Of a stretch of 64,000 bases of DNA, positions 24,101 to 32,995 are shown in pieces. The notes under the pieces were generated by a model. It was not told the DNA's origin. It ran no database searches and saw only the letters and a program-made list of their open reading frames with translations. The position numbers and the translations under genes were made by a program. The stretch covers positions 13,870,832 to 13,934,831 of the forward strand of contig CM055870.1 of NCBI GenBank assembly GCA_029582165.1, given 5' to 3'. The stretch comes from Portulaca oleracea. Its lineage: Eukaryota; Streptophyta; Magnoliopsida; Caryophyllales; Portulacaceae. Each line of letters begins with the position of its first letter. The stretch's first letter is position 1.

Positions 24101-25188
24101 GAGATCGGGAGTCCCGATATTATTTACGAGATTGTGCACACATCCGATTCTCGCTTCGACCGCCATCCATTCGATTACGAGGATCCGAGATCCCGCTCGA
24201 TTCTCGAGTTACGATATTCGGGATAGGCAAATCCGCCCGCATAATAAAATTACGATCGCATTTTACGAGGAAAAGTTTACTCGCTTTACGATTTACGATT
24301 ACTCGCTTTTACGATTTACGGTTTCGATTTACGATTTACGATGTCCGATTACGAGTTTGAAAGTGTCGATTAAGGTTTTCGGAACATTGTGTTTTTACGA
24401 GTTGAAAGTTGATCTGTGGGTTTATAAGTTTTGTTATTTCGAACTCGTTATTTCTGATCTCTGGTTATTTTGGGTTGGGTTTCAAATGAGTTGTAAAAAG
24501 GTTTGACTTGATCCCCTCCCCTAAAATGGTTTAAAATGAACTTTGAACTGTTTTGACAGTTAGGGGTAGACATTATTGAGGTTTCCCCCCTCATGTTGTG
24601 AATGTTTTGTTTTCAGGTGAAGATCAGTTATATGAAGGGGAAGGGCACTAGAGTGAGGACGTTGGAGTTAGAAGTTTGAGAATAAAGTTTGGTTTATGTT
24701 TAGACTTGAAGTTTAGTAAATGTTAAGTTTTGTTGTTCTTGAATTCGAAGTTCTTTTCGTTGTTAAATTGAAGTAAACAGTTATCGCTTGTTGTTAGTTT
24801 TCCTTTCTTGCCTTGTATCTCTTCGGAGATACGGCAGTAACGCCCAAGTAAATAAAGTTAATAAAAAGAAAAAAAATGAGTCTTCCGCTGTTAATGTTAG
24901 TCAACGTTTGGCTTTGACCGTTAAGTTTAGATCTGAAATTCCGGGGCGTTACACCTTCATTGTCTTTTTCTCCATGACGTTAAACATGACGTTCCGAGCC
25001 AATGACATCCTAATCAGGGACGTCGCATGCCGATCCAGTTGATCGTATTCAGCCTCCTTCATCTCATCTGGCTTCTCCAGCAGCGGAACATGCAGCGACT
25101 TTGCATACAGTAGATCCTCAATCTGCAACTTCCAGTAGGTGAAGTCAGATCTATCAAATTTCTCTATTTCATACGTATCTCCTACCAT
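21146..25188 (-). pseudogene. Copia gag split by a gypsy LTR insertion
   Basis: The first part, 25188-24954, starts MVGDTYEIEKFDRSDFTYWK and runs to VMEKKTMK. The second part resumes at 21775 (ELLKALDNMYEKPSAA) and continues to 21146 with LTSCKVAEGGDVADHINEIT, LLSSMPESWRTLVTAVS and the zinc knuckle CCGSGDKGHFKRDC, then ends SWIVDTGASFHVSS, the start of the protease. A 3.2-kb insertion separates the parts, so no gag can be made from this copy. A frame change lies near 21700. Confidence 0.88.
21776..24953 (+). mobile_element. Ty3-gypsy (Tekay-like) relic: long 3' LTR plus pol end, TSD CCTTC
   Basis: Flanked by CCTTC on both sides (21771-21775 and 24954-24958). It opens with TGTAAAATCCCGAG and within about 80 bases reaches the end of pol (TTTCGAGGACGAAACTTC), a polypurine tract (AAGGGGGTAATGA) and a complete LTR (21882-24953, starting TGTAAAACCCTG and ending CCGGGGCGTTACA). 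This is read as a 5' LTR stub joined by a large deletion to the 3' end of the element. The LTR is about 3.07 kb and includes a CT-rich tract (22300-22350), a GC-rich stretch (22370-22760) and an ACGATTT-type repeat (24280-24350). Confidence 0.8.
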
Positions 25189-25238
25189 TGTTTGAAAGCG
25201 AGTTCTCTTTCATAAACCCTGAAAGCTCTGATACCAGT

Positions 25239-25790
25239 TGTTAGGATCGAAGAGTACTCAAGCAAACCACAAACAATAGGAAATAATAGCGGAAAAGAAA
25301 TAAGAAATTTGACACCAGGATTCTAACATGGAAAAAACTCAAAGCGGGAAAAAAACCACGGAATCGATGCACTAGTAATATGAGGATTACAATACAAGAT
25401 TGTGTTTCTCTCTATCTCACTTGATCTCAGGGATACATAATAGGGAGAACCTGAACCCCTATATATACTAGGGGAACAAGTGGGGAACTAGGTTAATAAT
25501 AACCTAAATTAACGAAGACTTGCCGCACAAAGGAGAACACACATATGTGGGCCTTTGTACATTGGCCCATCAAGTGACGCCCAACACACTTAGACGCTAC
25601 TGGCGTCAAAAAACGCTAGCAGGGGGCGAACTTCGGCAAAAGGACGCTGGTGGGGGGTTTTGGGCGCCGGTAGTGTGCAACCCTTTCTTGGGAAGGACGT
25701 TGGCGAGGGGCTCCATAGACACTCCTAGCGTCTTGCTCCATAAGGCACTTCTTCCTTCTTGGTTCCTTGGTTTGGTCTTCACACCCAACA
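25239..25790 (-). repeat. 5' LTR of the deleted copia element
   Basis: Begins TGTTAGGATCG and ends ACACCCAACA on the + strand. Adjacent to the primer-binding site at 25225-25236. Confidence 0.92.
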
Positions 25791-25795
25791 CTGAG

Positions 25796-25850
25796 GGAAA
25801 TATCTCCTAGCATAACTGCCATCCAAAAGCACAAATGGGGGAGGTAATAT
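25796..25850 (-). mobile_element. 5' continuation of the LINE fragment
   Basis: Directly right of the copia TSD, the - strand reads CFWMAVMLGDISLS, which joins in frame to the LINE segment ending at 19684 once the copia element is ignored. Beyond 25850 the similarity is lost. Confidence 0.65.
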
Positions 25851-27259
25851 GATTATTCATTGACATTTGTGATAATAATTATGTCAAATATATTCATAAT
25901 GCATCTTTATGTTGTGTTGGAATGAGAGCACAACCTTTTTTTTATGCAATGGTAGGTAGTATAATCCATTCCATCTTTATTTTAAGGCAATTCAATAGAC
26001 TTGTTGTGAATGTGATTAAGGGATGTCAAAGTCAAAAATATGAGCCCAATTTTACACACTATATTGTAAGATTCTTGTAAGAAAGGAATGTTCTATCTAA
26101 CTATCAAATCTGGTTGAAAAAGGTGAAAGGTGGAGACTATGGAGTCCTTGTTAATCAGGTAAGAATTCATTAGCTAATGAAAGCCTACCTTGTTCAAATT
26201 TGACTATGTATGTTTTAGCTTTGTGTATTTTAACCTTTTTCATTGGAATTAAATTTAAGTATATTTAGACGACATCAAATTCACATGATTTTGTCTACTA
26301 TATGCAAAATTTAGATTTAAAGTTGTATAGATATACTTAATTTTCAATTGAAATACTTTATTTATTATCTTGATTTTTTTAATCATATTATCATAATATT
26401 TTTAGTCAATTATTCATTAGTGAGCCATATGCTAGAAATTGCGTTAGACTTCAGGTTCCCCCCCCCCCCCCCCCAATTTCTACCAACAAAGTCGGTAGCA
26501 CAATACATAAATACAGATACGTAGAAATTAGAAGTCAAAAAAGAAAGAAAAATATACAAGTTGCTCTCTTAACAACTAGACTTCCAACAACCTATCACTG
26601 TTTGGTACAGTAGCTACCTATAGGTTTCAGGGGCGTTAATGTAAAACATTGGTTCCTATAAACATGTTTTTAGATCTAAACAATATATATGTACACCATT
26701 TGGACACTTTTCATCAAGGATTGGTGCGTTGATACATTTCAAATTTCCACTAAAAATAGGAGGTGGGACATTGTAAAACACCCTTCTTATTACCAACCAT
26801 CCTAGGCTAACTCTGCTATTCGAATATTCGGTTAATTTCAATTTAGGAGGAAAAAATAAATATAGACAACATTTGGTAAGAATCATAGAGAAATTTTTTT
26901 CAGAGAAATTTTTTTATGGAAAAATTTATCATGGGAAACATTGCACTTACCCTCCCTCAAACAGGAATTTTCCCTAGGAAACCATTGGAAATGATAGTCC
27001 CCTGTAAGATTTTTCTCAAAGTCAATTTACAACCAAACATGAAAAAAATAAATCAACTTGAAAAAATTGATTATTTTCCCAGAATTTTGGACCAGCTAAA
27101 CACATTCATAGTCAATTTAACAGGCAAATGTCGAAATGAGCTGATTCAACTAAAAATCATGACGCAATACTTTTTATTGCCTAAATTTGAGTATAGCTAT
27201 TTTAAATCCATCGAGATCAACTTCTTTATATATAAAAGAAAGGCTACTTATATTTAAAT
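25851..27259. other. AT-rich intergenic sequence
   Basis: No gene identified. A poly-C run at about 26459-26475 and frequent short A/T runs are present. Open frames at 26656-26886 (-) and 26916-27257 (+) resemble no known family. Confidence 0.4.
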
Positions 27260-27621
27260 GGAAAATTGGAATCTAATAAACCAAACTTTTGGTCCATTTT
27301 GATCTAGCAAACTAAACTTATCTTTTTGCTAATGGCATACTATACTTAACATTATATTTTTTTGATTGAACTCGAGTGAGTTGGGAGGCTACTGCAAGTC
27401 ATAAAACACAAGCTATCAACATTTTTCTTTTATTTTTTGGCTATAAAACAGTCCATCTCATCACAAAAAAATTTCACGTCATTTTTTCGGTGACTGGAAA
27501 GTGGTGGAGGTTCAATCAAAAAAATATAATGTTAAGTATGGTATGTCATTAGCAAAAAGGTAAGTTTGGTTTGTTAGATCAAAATGGACCAAAAATTTGG
27601 TTTATTAGATTCCAATTTTCC
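27260..27621. mobile_element. Mutator-like MITE (362 bp), perfect 9-bp TSD
   Basis: The ends GGAAAATTGGAATCTAATAA and its complement start inverted repeats longer than 90 bp (shared GGTCCATTTTGATCTA and TTTTTGCTAATG). TATTTAAAT is duplicated on both sides (27251-27259 and 27622-27630). The GGAAAATTGGA terminus is shared with the element at 56480-56970. Confidence 0.88.
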
Positions 27622-27630
27622 TATTTAAAT

Positions 27631-29076
27631 TTCATAACTCTCACATTAACGGCATTATATTGAGGGCTTGTATCCAATATGCTTGGAATCGGAATGATCC
27701 CAGCCCAGATATTTTACACTATCTGCCTACAGCAACAAATGTGTTTTGAGTCTTTTTGACAGAACAAAGTAACCGCCTTTTTTTTTTTTTTTTTAGGAAA
27801 AAGTAACTGCTTTTTGAAAAGGCATCAATATTCAACGGTCAACAATAATCACCAAATTCTTGATGTACCTTCTTGGTCTGCTTTTACAAATTCAAGCAAA
27901 ATCACTCACCAACCCAAACGTCAAACTAAATACACCAACCGTAGTGAACAACTCTTGATAACTAACACTCCCGAAACGGCACATCTTAGTAGCCAGTAGA
28001 TTGGAAAAGGGGCAACCTTTTTAACCAATAGAAAAAGGGCAAATTTTCTCAGGCTCCTTTTATTTTATATATTTGATTGTCACAATTTCTAATGTTATTT
28101 TTTATTGATGATTTATTGTATAATGCTAATAATTGCAATATTATACTTTTATGATAGTATTTTTCCGTTATGAAACTAATGATCATAATTTTACGTAACA
28201 AAATATTGTATATATTAACAAATTTATGGTCAAAATTTTTAATGTTTGATTGCATAATTTTCAAAGACGACAATTAACATAAAACAGAGGGAGTAAATAT
28301 TTGTATACTTGTATAGTTTGTAGCATGACACTTCCCCATCCTATTTTATGTTTATCTTTAAAATTTATGCCAAAGTTTTTGGGACTCGACAAATCCCGGG
28401 TCGGGTCTGGATCCAAAAAAATTTGGCAGGTCGGGGTCTGGATCTAGCTGGACTTGACTCAAACCCGGTCAATTGTCATCCTTAGTCTCTACTGAGCCAT
28501 CACTACATATAACACACGCTCCGACCATACGAAGATTACGGTTTCCGCTTTCATTCTCCAAAGTCACGATTGCATATGTTTTCATAATTCTTTTCAATTT
28601 TCTTATTTTTCTACAATAGTTAGACTCAATCAAATTTGATCATATAAAATGTGGACGCCTCCAAATCCTCTCAGATTATATTCAAAGTCGGAATTTTTCA
28701 ATCGGATTACGATCATATTTGTTTTGATCAGATTCGAATAGGATTTTTTAGCCTTGGATTAGGTTCGATTTGCTTTAGACTCAGATCCGACTGTCATTCC
28801 TAACTATTCACTATTTATTATTGGGAAATTGGAAAAAAAAACCCAAACTTTGGGGTATCGGAAAAAAATAATCTGAACTTACAACTTTGTTATAGATGAG
28901 CGAATCTTTAACGTTTATTATTTTTAACATCCACTACCTTGTTAAACTTGTTCAAAAAGTAAAGTGATGGTGACGATATTATACGCAGAACTTTTTGCAG
29001 CTCAAAGAACAATTAGAAGTATGCTCCTTGTGTACTATCCTCGCTATCACGTCATTTTTCAGACGAGTTTAACTAA
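27631..29076. other. AT-rich intergenic sequence with hAT-type repeat remnants
   Basis: Two patches carry the vocabulary of GGGTCGGGT/GGATC-type hAT-like elements: 28385-28490 (ending GGTCAATTGTCATCCTTA) and 28640-28803 (ending GACTGTCATTCCTAA). Partner ends are unclear. A Stowaway-like AGAGGGAGTA end lies near 28285. No gene seen. Confidence 0.4.
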
Positions 29077-29295
29077 GGCCCTGTTCTTTTCTGCGGTATT
29101 TTGCGGTGTAGTGTGGTGGGGTGTGGTGGAATTGTGATGGAGTGTGGTGGAATTGTGGTAGGTTATTGGTATGTGGGGTAGGTGACGAGAAAGAATGTAA
29201 AAAGTAGAGGAAAAAAGTGAAGAGAGAGAAGAGTGAGGAGAGAAAGATAAACTGTCATGAATACAGACGTTAGCCACAACCTGAAAAAAAGGGCC
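29077..29295. mobile_element. Tourist-like MITE, family A (copy 4), TSD TAA
   Basis: The left end GGCCCTGTTCTTTTC and right end AAAAAAAGGGCC are flanked by TAA on both sides (29074-29076, 29296-29298). The interior has GTGTGGTGGAATTGTGATGG-type repeats. It lies about 0.8 kb upstream of the GTP cyclohydrolase start codon. Confidence 0.85.
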
Positions 29296-29298
29296 TAA

Positions 29299-30100
29299 GT
29301 CATGGATTATAAAAATATATATTAAAATTCAGCTTATCCATAATAAAATTGTAAATTCTGATAATATTTTTTCCCATTACCTCCAAAATTTAGATTATTT
29401 TATTCTAATTTCCCTTTATTATTTAAACAATCATCCGCTACCTAAATCTCTAATTTGATCGCATGGGACCGGCAAATCAAAGCTACCCCACCCACCAACC
29501 AACCCCAATTACTCCAAATCCAGATTCCAACTGAGAAAGACGGTCCACATGCTCAGAAGATCAAACCCATCCCTAGATTCGCCTTACTCCTATGAATTTA
29601 TTTATTTTAGGTTGCAAAATAAATCCCTAGCCCTAGGGTCTGTTTCCTGTGTGTAGTCATTGTGTTACATTCCCTCCTTCTCATGCGCTCTTTGTTGTGT
29701 AGTATACCCTCCTCTCCTTCCCTCCACATCTCAACAATCTCTCCTTTTCTCTCCTGCGCCACATCTCCCCCAACAAGGATAGGGTGCCCCATTGCTTTTC
29801 CTATCATGCCAATGGAATCCATGACGACATTTTTGCTTCAATCTTTATGCTAGATCTCATTTTCCTTTGACTCTTATATATTCATCTCACCACATTCTAT
29901 ATTATCCCCCACCTTGCTTTATTCCCACCATCTGGGTTGTAGCAATTTCGAGCTATTTCTCTGGTAATTCATCTGGGTATTGCTTTAATCTTGTTTTGAA
30001 TCCTTGTACCCATCTGGGTGCTTCTGTATCTGGGTTTTCATCCATTGTTGTCGGTTGCCGACATTCAAGTTGGTGCCTTTAGGTTTAGTTTTTTTCGTCA
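29299..30100 (+). promoter_or_regulatory. Upstream region and 5' UTR of GTP cyclohydrolase I gene
   Basis: A GC-richer stretch with a CT-rich run (29660-29760) leads to the ATG at 30101. The transcription start cannot be fixed from sequence alone. No riboswitch-like structure was recognised. Confidence 0.4.
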
Positions 30101-32330
30101 ATGGGCGCTTTGGATGGAGGTCATTTCGATGTAGAGCTTGAGAATTCATTAAAACTGGGTTTGATGAAACTGGGTGTAGAAGAAGAGCAGGAAACTGCCC
30201 AGATTGAAGATGCTGTGAAAGTTCTGTTGCAAGGGTTGGGGGAGGATGTCAATAGGGAAGGCATCAAGAAGACACCGAATCGTGTTGCTAAGGCTCTTCG
30301 GGAAGGAACCAGAGGTAGTTGTCTTCTTTAGTTTATGTGTTTTGCATCATTTGGTAGAATTGGATTCACTTGTCAATCTTATCAAAGTAGTTGCTTTCTT
30401 TGATTTTCCTGTTGGTGAATGTAAAATGATTGAAAGTGTGTGTTTTCAGGGGCTATGGAGTGCATATAGACTTATAGAGTACTTAGATAACCTTGCAATG
30501 TTGGTATTGAACAGTTGGATTTGATGTAATGCAACAAGTTGAAGGTTCGAAGGAACTTTTTCTTGAGATAGTTTAGACTATTTGCTTGTTTGCCAAATGA
30601 TGATGTTACTAAGAGTAATGTTTGCTGAGCTAAGGCTGCCTACGTTTAGAGAGATCGGAGGCGTTGTTTCTAAATGATATTGATAATGTCGAGATCAGCA
30701 ATGAAGAGTGGCAAATCTAGTTTGCAGGGAAAAATTGCAACCCAATTTGAAACTATTAGAGGCAATTTAGAGACATTTGTGTCAGATCCTAGACCGAATC
30801 TCGGTGACAATTGAAATCTCACCAATAGACTCATAGTTTCCTGAAAAGGAAGCTTTTGCAGGTTTCCCTCTAATTACTTGTCGATTTTGTTGTGAACTCT
30901 ATATTGCCTTAGTGTATTGGTGTTAAATGCTGGATCTTAGGGGAACTAACTTTGACGGGAAAGATAAGACTGACTTTGAAAATTCTTAGTGTAGGTTATT
31001 ACCCATAAAAGAAACTATGCCTTTTCGTGCGGTTTCTGAATCATGGAGTTCAATCAATTCATTATAATGCATGGAGATAATCTGTAGGTCACTTCACTGC
31101 ATATATTTAGTTCAAAAATGACATGGTGATTCAATTCTTATGTGTTCAGGTTACAAACAGAATGTGAAAGACATTGTCCAAGGCGCTCTATTTCCTGAGG
31201 CAGGTGTCGACCATAAGGTTGGGCATGCTGGAGGAGCTGGGGGTCTTGTGATTGTCCGCGATCTTGACCACTTTTCCTACTGTGAGTCGTGCTTGCTGCC
31301 GTTCCAGGTCAAATGCCATGTCGGGTATGTTCCAGCTGGGCAACGGGTTGTTGGCCTTAGCAAGCTCTCTAGGGTTGCCGATGTCTTTGCCAAGCGTCTC
31401 CAAGACCCACAACGCCTGGCAGATGAAGTCTGTTCCGCATTGCAAAATGGAATCAGGCCAGCTGGGGTTGCTGTTGTTGCTGAGTGTCATCACATTCATT
31501 TCCCGACTTTGGAGTCTCTTTTCCTTGACTCAAAGCCCCAAGGATGGATGAAGGTGGTGGTGTCCTCAGGCTCAGGGGTGTTTGAAGATGAAGAGGCTAG
31601 CATCTGGAGAGAGTTTATGGGACTGTTGAAGTATCGAAACTTATCTCCTGATAAATTCAGAAAGAGGGATTGCGTCGATCATTGGTGCCCATCTCAGGCT
31701 ACTTGCTGCGCCAAAATCCCGGCCAGTTTAGGATCGATCAACCCGGGAATGGTGAGTGCAGTTGCTTCGATCATCAGATCCTTGGGCGAGGACCCACTAA
31801 GGGAAGAACTTGTTGGCACTCCGGCTCGCTTTGTGAGGTGGATTATGAACTTTCAAAATTGCAATCTGGAGATGAAGCTGAACGGGTTCCTTTCCCATAA
31901 GTTGGAAGCCCCGAAATCAAACGGCGAAGCGAAATTCAGCAAGAAAATCCATTCAGAGCTGAGCTTGCCGTTCTGGTCACAGTGCGAGCATCACTTGCTT
32001 CCGTTTCATGGGGTAGTGCATATAGGATACTTTTGCAGCGAAGGAGTGAATCCGATTGGAAAATCCCTCCTTCAGTCGATAGTTCATTTCTACGGTTTCA
32101 AGCTTCAAGTTCAGGAGAGGCTGACGAGGCAGATAGCTGAAACACTTGCACCCTTGCTGGGTGGTGACATTATGGTGGTGGCTGAGGCTAGCCATACATG
32201 CATGATTTCTCGGGGTATCGAGAAGTTTGGGAGCAGTACATCTACTGTTGCTGTTCTGGGTCGATTCTCAACCGACTCCCAAGCAAGGGCATTGTTCTTA
32301 GAAAGCCTCCCGAGCACTAACAGTTTCTGA
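30101..32330 (+). CDS. GCH1: GTP cyclohydrolase I, tandem two-domain plant form
   Basis: Exon 1 is 30101-30314, exon 2 31150-32330; the GT-AG intron falls inside a Gly codon. The product is 464 aa and catalyses GTP to 7,8-dihydroneopterin triphosphate, the first step of pterin and folate synthesis, in the cytosol in plants. Two FolE-like domains occupy about residues 35-215 and 268-455. The C-terminal domain keeps the zinc/catalytic cluster SQCEHHLLPFHG (C350, H352, H353) and C422 (SHTCMISRG). The N-terminal domain has YCESCLLPF (C116, C119) without the paired histidines, and AECHHIHFP where the second cysteine loop would be. Plant enzymes are known to need both degenerate domains together. 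No organelle-targeting peptide is evident. Family A MITEs lie on both sides. The gene looks intact. Confidence 0.95.
30315..31149 (+). other. Single intron of the GTP cyclohydrolase gene
   Basis: An 835-bp phase-1 intron with donor GTAGTT and acceptor TGTTCAG. No transposon ends or nested gene were recognised inside. Confidence 0.85.
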
Positions 32331-32995
32331 GGATTTCTGATCACACTGGAGGGTGTCTCTCCTGAATAATCCATTGTTCTTAGATAGTCGGGCTTTATTG
32401 CAGGTCTGTATGGCAAAATTATTTAGATTGAAAGGACACATTGATGGTGAAAAGAGTTAATTCTGTTGATCTGTTTACCGATTGTATCAATTTGCCCTTC
32501 TGGGAAAGCTCTTTGAGTTCCAACTCGTGCTGGTCAATTTTATTCGTAAGTACCAATCATTTTCGACTGCTAATGAGCAACGATAGATTCACTTAACTCA
32601 GCTAACAACATAACTAACCATACCGTACCATATCATATCACAGTATCTATATTTTTACCGCACCATGTCATTACCACATATTACCCACCGCAGAAAAGAA
32701 CAGGGTCTAGATGAACCAAATTCCATCTGAAAAGAAGGCAATTTGGGGGCAAAGGCAATATCCTTTCCCCTACTTGTTATTATTGTGAACATCACAGAAT
32801 AATGAATTTCACACCCTCACATACAACATCAGTAAGGTTTGACACTGTAACTTGACCTGTTATGGAGTCAAAACAAGCCTCTACATTTACCATGCACATT
32901 TACATCACAGAATAGAATACAAACTGTTGTACAAAGATTCCCACAAATTTGACACAAATTCAGTAAGCCTTGAATGAACCAGGTAAGAGCTGAAG
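32331..32995. other. 3' flanks of two converging genes
   Basis: The 665 bp between the stop of GTP cyclohydrolase (+) and the stop of the P-loop gene (-) hold both 3' UTRs and a family A MITE fragment at about 32620-32709. Confidence 0.6.
32620..32709. mobile_element. Tourist-like MITE, family A (copy 5, partial)
   Basis: The right end GCAGAAAAGAACAGGGTCT matches the family. Upstream are CCATACCGTACCAT, ACCGCACCAT and ACCCACCGCAG motifs. The left end is not clear. Confidence 0.6.

Larger units (their letters stand above)
19690..25790 (-). mobile_element. Deleted Ty1-copia element, - strand, 552-bp LTRs, TSD CTGAG
   Basis: Two near-identical 552-bp LTRs (19690-20241 and 25239-25790) start TGTTAGGATCGAAGAG on the + strand. 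CTGAG flanks the element at 19685-19689 and 25791-25795. On the - strand a tRNA-Met-type primer-binding site, TGGTATCAGAGC (25236-25225), follows the 5' LTR by two bases, and a polypurine tract, AAGTGGGAGATT, precedes the 3' LTR. The interior holds gag, a zinc knuckle and a pre-integrase piece, then jumps to a few codons of the RT start (EHAMIDEIVSLEGT, KKAGKKWVYRIKG); integrase and most of RT/RNase H are absent. It sits in a LINE fragment and is itself split by a gypsy LTR relic at 21776-24953. Confidence 0.92.

Noticed and set aside
25870..26150. FAR1/MULE-transposase-like fragment
   Set aside because: A faint pattern resembling the FF-QF spacing of FAR1 proteins, but too many mismatches and stops to support.
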